Position numbers and translations under genes: made by a program
Notes under the pieces: generated by a model
Databases searched by the model: none
The model's input: only the letters and a program-made list of their open reading frames with translations
Told to the model about the DNA's origin: nothing
DNA from: Dichetophora obliterata
Taxonomy: Eukaryota; Arthropoda; Insecta; Diptera; Sciomyzidae
DNA: 64,000 bases
Assembly (NCBI GenBank): GCA_963920525.1
Contig: OY986440.1
Span: 18,628,023-18,692,022, forward strand
Direction: 5' to 3'
Part shown: positions 44,499 through 55,432 of the stretch, one piece after another
Position numbering within the stretch: position 1 is the first letter of the stretch
Layout of the letters: each line of letters begins with the position of its first letter

Positions 44499-44867
44499 AG
44501 AGATATTCTCTATGTCTAGCATAGTTGCATGAGGGCACAGATTGTAAAAATACCATACTAAAATGTCCAAGGGATCGAGAGCGCCCTCGATAGTAAAATT
44601 ATACAAGTTCAACATAGTAAAATCCACAGTTCAAAGAACTCTATAATGAGCTGCACTTAACGCTCATCCCATTTTATGTTTGGCTGCTGTCTCATTGCAA
44701 ACATAGGGTTGCATTTCATAAACTATACTTCATAGCAGCGCCGTATAGTTTACGATTTCAGTTGTACGTTGTTTTTACTTGCATTTGATTGTTTCGGCGG
44801 TGCACGGATTGTATATTTTTATTCTTGCAACGTGCAACGACATATCCTAGATATAGAGAATACCCCT
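44499..44867 (+). mobile_element. Family A TIR element, short intact copy
   Basis: Left AGAGATATTCTCTATGTCTA and right (reverse complement) AGGGGTATTCTCTATATCTA. 3-bp target duplication ATT (44496-44498, 44868-44870). At 369 bp it is the best reference for the uninterrupted element. No coding capacity. Confidence 0.85.
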
Positions 44868-47116
44868 ATTCAGAAATTGTTTCTATGTACATAAAAATGT
44901 TAACATTTATTTTGTGTAGACAATTTGATCATTTAATGAGTCATTGTTTTTAGCAGAAACATAGTCTTAAAATGCCAACTGTGATGTTATCGCTTTGTCA
45001 ATAGACAAATAAACAAACAAATATGTTCTATGCGGATGCAGGTTTTTTTTTAAGTCTTTATAATTTCATATCAAATGGTTTCAATTCCCTATTTTTCCCT
45101 TTTATCACCGACAAATTCTCTCCGTTTTGCCATACAATATTTTTTACATATTTTCACGACAAATTTTTGTATGAAAACGTATAAATTAGACTTAGACCCG
45201 TAAACCGTCGGGTCTAAGGATTTCATTTCTAGCATCAGTTTTGCTCTAGCTGTGTAATGTTTGTATACAAAACAAAACAAAAATTAAAAAAATTTCTACA
45301 AAAAAATTCACAAAATTAAAGGTGTGTAACGGCACAAAATTTCACCGCGGCAAGTTGCTTTCGATTTTGGGGTTGCTCACGATGTAGAGTATTTGTGATA
45401 TAATTTTGGTACAAAATTTTCAATCTTTACCACTTATCGTGAACGAACCTTCGATAATATCTTGTATTTGGTTTCAAAATACACAAGTTAATGCCAAATT
45501 CGCAACACCGTGAATACCCCTAATTTGTAATTGCTTCTCTCTTGTTGCCTAGTGTGAACGCTATCTGATGTCACCAAACCGCAACTGTAGGTCAAAGAAA
45601 ACCATGGGCACTCTTATCGGGCGCCCTCAAAACTAAATATACAGGGATGCCACCTCATAAAGATGGGAACACCGCCCAAACGAAAAATAATGAAATAATT
45701 TCGTGTTTTGTTTTTGACGTTCGGTCTGTGTCCTGGTAAAAACTTTGCCCTCGTTGCAGGTGTGATAGGGTAAAATGAGCCCCACATTTCTTTTTTTTTA
45801 ATAACTTTTCATGCCCAAACCGAAAATCGCCCAGGCAACATCGGTTTTTTTACCTCCATACAAATCGACCTAGCCTAATGAACATTAATCATTCAATTGG
45901 TATATCCAAAATTTAATAGCAAATACTGCAACTGTTTCAAGAAGACATTTCAAGAAAATTAAGTCAAAGTAAGTCTGTTAAATACTTGAATGAGTTGTGG
46001 CAAACAATTTCATTACTTAACACAAGAAGTCATGAGTGGTATTCACGATTTTGTGTATTAGGCTTACTAATTGTAATTGTAACTATAAATACAAGATAAA
46101 AAGAGTGAACGTTTCTATTTTGTTTTATTAAAATTAACCCTTTTTAACAGCAAATTGTTTTTAAATTCTGCAAAAAAACTCGCGCGATTTATATATACAC
46201 ATATAGTACGTATAGGGTAGCCTGTAACTGTAAGTTTGTTTTGGAAAAGTACTGTATAAAGTTTGATAAAATTTAAATTGGTTGATGAACATCAAGCAGT
46301 TTTAGTGAAAACAAAACATTTTTCCAAAATGGGCAGAGCACTCCTAATCCATTGAACATAGCTGCATGTAGCCACGAGTATAAATTTTTTTTAAAAATGA
46401 TTTTCCTTAGTTTATATTCTGCTTTTATCAAACAGCACTTAACGCATAGATACGACACGTAAAATCTACCGTTTCACCTAAGCTGTTAGCAAAAAGTGCC
46501 CCTTTTACAGCTATGATTTCTGATAGACACTCTACAAATTTTGAAATCGTTATTAATGACACAGTCAAAAATGTAGCACAGACTCCTCATATCTACAGCA
46601 CAAGCATAGATACAATACAAACCCATTGGTTGTTTAAACAACGAAAAGTTTAGTATAAATGCATTTTTCTGAGCTACTGTCAGTGTCAATGTTTCTGCTG
46701 AAAATTCTGCTGCGCTGACATAAATATTCACCTATAATAAATCGGCTAATGGCGTGATGTTTGAATATAAATGTACCTGCTGCTATATTGTTCAATTCAA
46801 CAAATATTATTTGGATAATAAGCGTGTACTGCAAAAAAAGAAATATTAGCAAAACATTAAGAAATTCCAAATTTTAACCTTTCTAAAGCGAATTTATGTA
46901 TGTATTTGATAAATAAAAAAGTATTCGAAGAATGTTGAAAAGAAAAAATCAATGAAATGTAATAATTACAAAAATTAAAAATATCTATGGGCAGCACAAA
47001 AAAAAACTTAAGAAAAAGCAAAGCAAACATTCAAGTGTTGATACGCATATATTTCAATTTTCTATCAATAAATTAAATTTGGAATTAAAAACTTTTAAAT
47101 TTAAATAATTTTGAAG
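44868..47116. other. Intron upstream of candidate alternative exon
   Basis: No gene seen. A possible short element at about 45318-45521 ends GTGAATACCCC, like the GGGGTATTCAC group, but its left end is too diverged to be sure. Confidence 0.4.
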
Positions 47117-47223
47117 GATGACATTTGGAGTGGATCCAGATACACACATAGATTCATTAGAACAGGCTGAGCAAGCAACTGTTGAGGGAACATCTAAATG
47201 GTCATGCAAGTTGACAATTACAG
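47117..47223 (+). CDS. unc-13: Candidate mutually exclusive unc-13 exon (exon b)
   Basis: If the acceptor is TTTTGAAG (AG at 47115-47116), the exon is 107 nt with phase 2 in and 1 out, identical to 36367-36473. It encodes MTFGVDPDTHIDSLEQAEQA and then TVEGTSKWSCKLTIT. Ungapped against exon a, 13 of 35 residues are identical, including GTSKWS, K and the final IT that open the C2B domain. The donor is GTACTC at 47224. The nearby upstream sequence is AT-rich with a weak pyrimidine tract. Because 107 is not a multiple of three, using both or neither exon would break the frame. Alternatively it begins at the ATG (47118-47120) as a first exon. Conservation of the C2B-opening residues argues strongly for a real exon. 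Confidence 0.8.
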
Positions 47224-47700
47224 GTACTCAGGATGACGCCATAGCAATTGCTTAAACCAGCGCCATCCATATTTCTTACCTACTTTTTAAAAATTTCCAC
47301 ATTTTTAGTTAAAAAACAAAAAAAAATAGAAAAAAATTGTACAAAGTAATATATTTCTTTGCTACTACTACTTTACTTTCAGTTCAATTTGTTCAAACTT
47401 ATATATTTTTAAAAAATGTATACAAAATTTTTTTTTTTGTATTTTATAAAATACACTCAATCACACACGCACGTACACACAAAAATACACACACACTTTT
47501 AGCCAAACATACATTTAAGCACATAAGGCAGCTGCACTAGTCCCTGTACTCGTATAGCAAAAAGATATCCACGAAGCCGCACGTTTCACAATTCTTGGGA
47601 AAACTCTTTATCTTGCAGTTCTTTTTGACTATTTAATTTAAATTAGTTTCGATATTAGATTCCGTATTTGCATAGAATTAATGCGATAAGAGTTCTTCTG
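47224..47700. other. unc-13: Intron after exon b
   Basis: If retained, the frame continues ten codons and stops at TAA (47253-47255). CA-rich stretch at 47455-47500. No later C2B exon was found before 64000. Confidence 0.5.
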
Positions 47701-48806
47701 AAAAAAAAACCGACTTCAAAACCACTACAAAGTAAAAAATAATATTAAATTACTTTTCCTATTAATTTGTTGGTCAAATGTGATAATTTATTTATATATA
47801 TTGTTATATTGGCAATCTTATTATTTTTATTTTTTTTTCTAATTAGTTTTATTATCATCAAGGTATTTATTTCTTTATGAATATAAAGCCTTTGAAGTAG
47901 AAGCGTTAAGGACAGGTTCTCATGAAACTCGAACTCAGTTTTTTAATTTTTCGATAGCTAATGGTGTATAGAATATGTTTCCAAAGCGGTTTGGCCGATA
48001 ACGATTGCAAAAAAGGTTATCGCATACGACAGAAACCAATATTTTCATAAAGGAACTCGAAAAAGTCGTTAACCATATCTTAAAACGCGTTTTCTGAAAA
48101 ATCATGTTTCTTACACTGGCCTCCACGATATCTCAAGAACTACTCTATAGATTGACTTGCATTTTTATTTTATTTTAAAGAAGATAAAATTTATTGGATC
48201 CTAAACCTAAATTCGGATAATATTGGCTGGTGTTTTCTTTTTAGTCCTTTAAAGAGCGAAATGTGAAAGCTACTAAAAATTTGCATGTCCGCTATTTGGA
48301 GCATGACCGCTCCAAAAAATATCACATAATTTATAAAACTTTGTGATTTTTTTATATCAGATAACATGAACGTGCTGTGCGATTGAGGCCCACTTCACAT
48401 TACACCTTAAAGCACCAAAAAAATATTTTCCTACACTTTAAGAATCAATAAATAACTGTCAAAAACTTAAGGTATTAGTTTACTTCCTTTTATGAAAAAA
48501 AAAATCAAAAATAATAACCGTGTTTCAAATTCAGATGAGAACCTGCCCTGAATTTTACACAAGTCTGATTATATTAACACCGACTTTAAAGGCATTATAT
48601 TCGTAGAGAAATTTAAATATACTATTTCTGATAATAAAACTAATTAGAAAAAAATTAAAATAATAAGATTTCCAATATATAAATACATAAATTAATTATC
48701 CAATTTTTTTTTTTATTTTATTTATTTATTTATTTTTGACCAAGAAATTAATAGAAAAAGTAAATAAAATTAATTTTTACTTTGTAGTTGTTTTGAAGTC
48801 GGTTTT
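47701..48806. repeat. Foldback repeat (family E copy 2), long loop
   Basis: The left arm 47701-47900 begins CGACTTCAAAACCACTACAA; the right arm 48580-48806 ends TTTGTAGTTGTTTTGAAGTC. The 680-bp loop contains a unique segment ending in GATGAGAACCTGCC. Diverged relative of 42842-43262. Confidence 0.8.
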
Positions 48807-48835
48807 CTTTTTTGTGTGTTTTATAAAAAGTTTTA

Positions 48836-49440
48836 TTTCTTCCTTATTAGAGAATACATAATAATTCTACCCATTCTTGGAACGAATTTTAGTACTAGTG
48901 TCAATATTATTCAAGGTACAGTGTTCACTTTCTTGACCGTAATTTGTAATCTTGTAACGAATTTTGTTACCTAAATGTTAATATTATTGGAGATATAGTG
49001 TTTTTCTACTATTGCCACTTCCCGGTGTCCAATAACGCCTACTTTCTTGGCCGTAATTTGTCACAATTGTACCTGTGCCTGTACTAAATTTCAGTACCCT
49101 AGTGCCAATGTTATTCGAGATACAGTGTTTTTATTATTTCTTGGCCCACTTTCTTGACCGTAATTTTTGATAATTGTACCTGTTTCTACTTAATTTCGGT
49201 ACCCTTGTGCCAGTGTTTTTTTCTTATATTGCCACGCCCCTTTGCCAAATACCGTCTACTTTTTAGATGGGCACCTCCTCATCTAATATCTCTTTCTGTT
49301 GACAAAATATTACAGTGATCGGGTTAAGTGCTTTTGGAGTTATCGATGTACCTGCCCCTGTATAAAATTGCAATACCCTTGTGCCAATATTATTCGAGAT
49401 ACCAAAACACTCATCGTACCTGAAAACCTCTGTTTACAAA
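48836..49440 (+). repeat. Degenerate ~120-bp tandem repeat next to foldback copy 2
   Basis: About five diverged units with TAATTTCAGTACCCTAGTGC, TATTCGAGATACAGTGTTT and GCCCACTTTCTTGACCGTAA words; same unit as 43300-43720. Confidence 0.75.
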
Positions 49441-49949
49441 ATTTCATGCTAATCGTATGATTAGTTTAGGAGTTTAGGGCGGTTTCCCTAATCGCAGCGC
49501 CACCTACCGGGCCCAATTGGGAATCAAGACCATTCAGGGACCCATTAAAATACAGAAATAAATCTCATCAAAATCGGTTCAGGCGCTTAGGAGAAGTTTA
49601 ACTACAAACACACGTACAGAAGAATTATATCTATTAAAAGATACTAAAAAATTTACAACAACTTTCGTTCTTAGCGTCCAATGTTCGCGTAACGCAACGC
49701 AAGGTGACCGTAGCAAATGGCGGATTTTAGGTAGATAACTTCGTGTTGTTTATGCAGACGTACATCTACTTAAAAAACCTTAACTCAGCTGCTTTTGCTT
49801 ACAAAAAGTAAGATTTTTTACTTGGCGGCAAATTATATTTATTAACAAATTTACCGCACTAAAAAAAGACAGAACAAAAAAGAATTGTGGGTTAAAAGAC
49901 CAGCAAATTTACCGAACATAAACTGTTGCTATGAAAATGCAGCTATCAC
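49441..49949. other. Repeat-flank sequence
   Basis: GGGCGGTTTCCCTAATCGCA and CATCAAAATCGGTTCAGGCG (49480-49600) look like the 3' part of an interspersed element. No gene. Confidence 0.35.
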
Positions 49950-50541
49950 CAGTGTTGTCACATATTGAAAAAACTTTGTTGTTGTTGTTGTTTCTTTGGA
50001 AAAATTCGTTAGAACAATTAATTGAGTTAACTTTGACCTTAAGCTCAATAAACGATTTTAAACTATCAAACAACTAGAATTTGTATTTAAAATCAAGTAT
50101 GATTTAAACTATCAAACATTTAGAATTTGTATTTAAATCATATAAAGTCAACATAATTAATATAGAGGTCATTTAGAAAAAACTTTAATCAAATGGTAGA
50201 GCTCGACCAAGCGGAAACAGCTGAAAACAAAATCAGCAAAAATTCTAAAAACAACTTCAGTAAACATGCTTTGTTAGTGCAGACTTCCAGCAGGCTGTTG
50301 GACTACATATAATAATATAAGCATAGAAACTAAAGTAAAACAGAAATACAACCACAAATGTGACATCATGAAATTGAGGAAAAAACTGAGAAATTGACGC
50401 TTCAAATTCATCGCCCCGATGGTGCAGTGCGTTAGCGCGCGCTTGCACGGGTATCACAAAGATTTCTGATGACGCTTTTAGCAGAGCAGAAATTGCAATC
50501 AGATCAGCTAGTGATTTTTTCCTTTTCATATTGAAAAAACT

Positions 50542-50580
<39 letters not shown>

Positions 50581-50823
50581 CTTTGGAAAAATTCGTTAGA
50601 ACAATTAATTGTTCTAACTTTGACCTTAAGCTCAATAAACGATTTTAAACTATCAAACAACTAGAATTTGTATTTAAAATCAAGTATGATTTAAACTATC
50701 AAACATTTAGAATTTGTATTTAAATCATAGAAAGTCAACATAATAGTCACTTGAAAATTTTAAATAGTGTAGCATCCAAAAAAGTAGTAGATCTACTACG
50801 ATTGTCATAGAGTGACAACACTG
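49950..50823. mobile_element. hAT-like element f with internal SINE-like repeats
   Basis: CAGTGTTGTCAC at both ends in inverted orientation. Target duplication GCTATCAC / GCTGTCAC (49942-49949, 50824-50831; 7 of 8). The right subterminal GTAGTAGATCTACTAC resembles that of element c (CAGTAGATCTACTG). Inside are two direct copies of the 200-bp body (49969-50175, 50531-50745), a tRNA-like segment at 50412-50456 lacking the B-box, and a (GTT)n run at 50541-50580. Confidence 0.85.
50412..50745 (+). mobile_element. tRNA-like SINE unit within hAT element f
   Basis: GATGGTGCAGTGCGTTAGCG resembles a tRNA D-arm/A-box. The unit shares GAGAAATTGAC upstream and the GATCAGCTAGTGATTTTTTC body with the copy in hAT element c (19990-20310), which keeps the B-box. 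Confidence 0.6.
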
Positions 50824-51537
50824 GCTGTCACAAGACCGTAGAGAAATGAAATTGAACTTTTTATTTGTTATACGTTTATCTTAAGGTTGTGAGATGAGAT
50901 TCTGTTTTTATCTATACTAAACCAGATACACACAAAGCCCATGCAGCAGAAATTCACTTGGCATTTGTTACGGCCACCTTGCGTTGCGTTACGCGAACAT
51001 AATTGGACCATTACAGAAAGGCTCGTGCCGTGCTTTTTTCGTGACACGCTGTGTACGTTTCTAAAAAAATAACTTTGTGCGTGCACGTTAGAGTGGAACG
51101 AATTTTTAACCTCACCGGCTTCATATATTTTTGAAAACTCCTCGTCAAAACAAATTTTTCTGCATCCTTAGCTTTTTTCTGCGACATAACTTTTGACTGT
51201 GCCCGAGGGTTTTTATATTTTTTTTTTTTTAGTTTAATATGTATAAGAATAAATCTTTTGCATGCCGCTTTGACAATGGAAATAACAATTCATTGCCATA
51301 TTGTTTTTCACAAAAATTTTTTTAATCTGAAATTGAAAAACGTACGTACCAATTTTTTGTGTTGCAAACCTCTTAATTAAGTCATAATTGACAACCAGTC
51401 ATGAGTTCCACATGACACTTTGTACGCGTTAGAAGATATTCGGGTTCAAAGTTCACGGAATTCGGTCATTCGTCAATAACTCCGCTTCTTTATGTCGAAC
51501 ATAAAACATGATTACAACAAAATTGTAGATCAGATAG

Positions 51538-51944
51538 TCTATATATATAAAAGAGAGTGGCGTCAGTTACTACGCTTAGAACTCAAGAAAGACTGGACTG
51601 ATTTCGATGATTCATTGGTATGAACTGGTCTCCGGCCAACCAAGAAGAATGCCTAAAAAAATTCCCGAAAAATCCCCGAACAAAATATGAAGAAAATTAA
51701 TTTTCCCATACATTTTGTATGGAGCTTCTTTACGACGCATTCTGGATGATCGACGACTTTTTTTTTGTAGCAATTTTTTTGTCACACATTAAAAGCGAGC
51801 ATAATTTTAAATGCTGGTTCCGTCAGAATTTTTAAAGTTTTAACAAATTTTTAAGCATTCGACCACAATGTACACAAGCAAGACTATATTTGATGGGCGT
51901 TCGGAAACGGGGGCGTGACAGCAAAGCACCTGGTTTCAGCGAGT
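51538..51944 (+). mobile_element. Helitron-like non-autonomous element
   Basis: Starts TCTATATATATAAAAGAGAG and ends GGTTTCAGCGAGT, the pattern of many insect Helitron-derived repeats; the canonical CTAG is degenerate here (GCGAGT). GC-rich sequence before the end (GGGGGCGTGACAGC) could form the usual 3' hairpin. No target duplication, as expected. Confidence 0.6.
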
Positions 51945-51973
51945 TACATAAAAAAATGCCACTAACAGTTTTA

Positions 51974-53365
51974 AGAGGTATTCACACTGACTTGGGTAGT
52001 TGGGTATGGGTAGATTGAGTACTTTTTTTTTATTGCGAGCACCCTAAATTGCAATTGAGTACTTTGTAGAATAGTTTTGGGCAGTGCTGCATATTTGTTT
52101 GATCTACTCGGCTTATGTAGGTAAGTGACAGCTGAAAAAGGGCTGCCACCAAATAATTTTTTGTCATATTATGCGCGAAAAATTTAGGCCATTAATTGGG
52201 CTTAAAAAAAGTTATTCTATATATGAGTAATTTTTAACGTGAACTTAGCAGCATCTTATCATTTACTAGTAATCCAGGGGAAAACGTTGTCCTGTCGCAG
52301 ACTGGCTTACTGCAACATAAGAATTTTCATGCCAATAAAAAAAAAAGTGTTTTTTGTGTATCTGAGCTGGCATAACTGTAGTACGACTACGCCCATTTTT
52401 TGTTCAATTTCCGAAAGTAACGATATGCACTAATTTACAAAATTTTAATTTAATACGAACAAAACTGTCTAAAATATAGCATTTTTGTTGATTTGTAGGC
52501 GGTAAAAGGGTGTTTGGCAAAATTTTCTTAAACTATCTCGTAGGCGAAACAAATCAACCGCCAAAATTTTAGCGCAATCGGCCCAGTAGTCAATTTGAAT
52601 GATTTATGAAAAATTGGGCGTTTCTACAGAGCAACCACGCTCATTTTTAGTACTGCTCCCGAATGTAACCATACAAACTAAATTACCAAATTTTAGTCTA
52701 ATGCGATCAAAACCTTCCGAAATATAGCATTTTTATTGATTTTTGAGCGGTAAAAGGGGGTGTGGCTTTTTTTGTTAGCCGAGATATTAACTTTATTAAC
52801 CGAGATATTAACAGATATTGAAAATTTGGTTGCCTTAGGTGTTACCGTTCCTAAGATCTTAAGAATCCACACGAACGGTTTTATATATATAGAAGGGCGA
52901 TAAAATTAGGCGTGGCAAAATTTATATGTATAGTGACCACCACTTGGTCTCATAGCAAATATAAACCAAGTTTCATTATAAAAACATGCACAACTCAGGA
53001 ATTATAATTTCTGAAAAATAGGCGTAGTTATAGTTCGAACACTCCCATTTTTTGTTGAATGTTTGATAGTAGCCAAACGAACTAAATTACAAAATTTTAG
53101 TCCAATACAACCGAATTCGTCTGAAATATAGCAACAAATATTGAAAATTTGATGCCCTTATGTCAATTTTTGTCTATTTTTGCAAAAGGTGGTAACACAT
53201 AGAAAAAGTACTCAATTTGGCAAGAAAACAATCTACCCAAACAAATCAGGAGGTCAGTTAGATTAGACTGGTAGATGGGTACTTGGGTAGAATGGCACTT
53301 TGCAAAAACAAAATGCACGGCATTTGCCAATCTATCTAACTACCCAAGTCAGTGTGAATACTCCT
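51974..53365. mobile_element. 1.39-kb TIR element with GGTATTCACACTG ends
   Basis: Left AGAGGTATTCACACTGACTT and right (reverse complement) AGGAGTATTCACACTGACTT; both continue GGGTAGTT and then a TAGATTG word, giving a TIR near 40 bp. The interior 52300-53150 holds diverged repeats of a unit containing ACGCCCATTTTT, ACAAAATTTTAGT and AATATAGCAT. No transposase seen. Confidence 0.85.
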
Positions 53366-53832
53366 ATTGTCTAATAAATTTATATATTTAAAATAAATAC
53401 TACAACAATAAAAGTAATAAGTATATGCTATAGTAAGAAATTTCTAATTTGCATTGCTTAGACATAAATAGTCTCATTGCGTAGAGACTGTTGACTTTAC
53501 GTTAAAACTGTTAAGAGCATATTTGAAGATAACTATCTGATCTACAATTTTGTTGCAAACATATTTTTTTCCGACATATTTATTACCGGCGCGGACATGG
53601 TTTCATAGGGAAATCATTACAGGTTGCATCAAAAAATTGGGACTAAAAAAATTTTAATGAAAAAATATACCAATGAAATGCAAAAACCCTTGGGCAAAGT
53701 CAAAAGTTATGTCGGAGGAAAAAACGAAGGATGCAGAAAAATTTGTTTTGACGAGAAGTTTTCAAAAATATATGAAGCTGATAAAGATTTTTTGCTTCCA
53801 TCCATTTCGTTTCACTCTAGTGCACGTGCTTA

Positions 53833-54133
53833 AAGTGGGGTACACATTATCGCTCAAGAATGTCAGTTTAGAGAAAATATGAGCATGAGTGATAATGTGT
53901 ACACTTGAATGTTGGTTTATCATTCTTGATGGAATGCTCACAAAAATTTTTCGATTTTACGAGCTCTCTCTTGCACGGTGCCTGACAATGTATACCATGT
54001 TTACCGCACGAAGTTCGCAAACGAATGAAGTGTAATAAAGGCGGCATGAATGATAATCTGGTCATGCAGCAGAATGAGAGAGAAATAAGACTAACTTGAC
54101 TGACATTCATGAGCTCTAATGAGTACTCCACTT
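53833..54133. mobile_element. 301-bp MITE with AAGTGG ends
   Basis: Left AAGTGGGGTACACATTATCG and right (reverse complement) AAGTGGAGTACTCATTAGAG; both continue into CTCA.GAATGTCAG. Directly abuts the right end of the 51081-53825 element. No clear target duplication. Confidence 0.7.
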
Positions 54134-54824
54134 ACAAAAGCAAGGTCGTGTTCGTGCTTCAAAATTTTACTACTTTTGCTTTAGCAAATATTTAAAATTG
54201 TTCTAGTCCAGTGTAATAATACCCTTATTGGGTATGGCATATGACATATGGCAGCACTGTTTGTGCGAAATGCAACGCTGTACAAAATGTATAATATATT
54301 GTGATAGTGAAAATGCAAAAAATATGTGTATCATTTTAATAGCTACCTTTCAATATTCTAAATCGTTCTTTTTCGTGCGTGTTCGTGCTTTGTCTTGCGT
54401 GTTCCTGCGTTTTCGTGTAAGTACGAAAAATCAATTTCGTGTTCGTGCTCGTGCGTGCTAATGGTTGTCGTGCTCGTGCTTCAAAAATGTTGCAAGCGCC
54501 CATCTCATCAAATGGTTTGAAAATATATATTTATTTATAGCTTTTAATTGGTAGGAGATATTTAGGAAATTTGTTCACCAAAATTATTAGGGAAGCTGTA
54601 TTACTTAAAAAAAAATATAAAAGTAACATTTTAAAAAATTACTTTTCGCCAAAAAAATACAAGCCAATGATTACTAAAAACTGATTAATGAGTTTTGTGT
54701 CAAAACGAAGTCATTTTTGCGTATAAATGATATGCCAAAAGAAGGGGTATAAAAAATTAAAAATAAAAAAAAAATAATCAAAAACAACTTTTGCCCTTTT
54801 TTTGGAGCGAATGTTGGGGTGATT
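54134..54824. other. Intron with CGTGTTCGTGC-type repeats
   Basis: Degenerate TTCGTGC / CGTGTTC words at 54145-54160 and 54370-54485. Otherwise AT-rich; no gene. Confidence 0.5.
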
Positions 54825-55432
54825 ACGATTTCCGAGGCCCCTCGATTTAAGTATGCAGTTTTGAAGTACTCTTTGAGAAAATAAGATTCACTGAAGATTT
54901 TATCGATACATAGATTAGTTATCGGGATATCGATTTTTCAAAAATGTTTACTCAACGGAACCAATATTTAAATTCGGTTATATCTTTGCTAATATTTGTC
55001 CGATCTGAATGATTAAGGTGTCATTCGAAGGATATTTAAAAATTTTTTAACATAGAACGAAAAAATATGGTTCTGCCTTTTACAAAATGTACTTTTTCTG
55101 TAAAAGGAGCCAGATTGATTTTTATCAAAGGTTGTTTGTTGTATTTTGAAGTACATATTGATATTTCTCCTAATTTTTATAAAAAAAGTGGCTTTGCCTT
55201 TAACAAATTGCACAATTATTTTTTTTTTTTAATGATACCCAAATTATCCCGATCGGTCAAATATTAGCATAGATACAGTCGAATTTACATTAAGACTTCT
55301 TTTAGTAAAATTTTTTGAAAAATCGGTAACTCGGTAACTAATCGATAAATCCTTCCGTGAATCTTATTTTCTCAATGAGCTCTTCAAAGCTGCATATTCA
55401 AATCTTGGGGCCACGGAAATCGTAATCTTGCC
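54825..55432. repeat. Imperfect foldback repeat, arms ~200-250 bp
   Basis: GATTACGATTTCCGAGGCCC on the left pairs with GATTACGATTTCCGTGGCCC (reverse complement of 55413-55432). Further paired words: TGCAGTTTTGAAG/TGCAGCTTTGAAG, GAGAAAATAAGATTCAC and TATCGAT. Matches fade toward the centre near 55130. Confidence 0.75.

Larger units (their letters stand above)
51081..53825. mobile_element. Outer TIR element with long diverged arms, containing two inserts
   Basis: 51081-51537 and 53533-53825 are inverted relatives. GTGCACGTTAGAGTGGAACG on the left pairs with GTGCACTAGAGTGAAACG (reverse complement) on the right. Further matches include TTCATATATTTTTGAAAACT, CGTCAAAACAAATTTTTCTG, GACATAACTTTTGACT and, at the inner end, ATTGTAGATCAGATAG. 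The centre is occupied by the Helitron-like insert (51538-51944) and a 1.4-kb TIR element (51974-53365). Confidence 0.7.

Noticed and set aside
45318..45521. Short TIR element ending GTGAATACCCC
   Set aside because: The right end resembles the GGGGTATTCAC group, but the left end (AAAGGTGTGTAACGG) needs too many mismatches; left unannotated.
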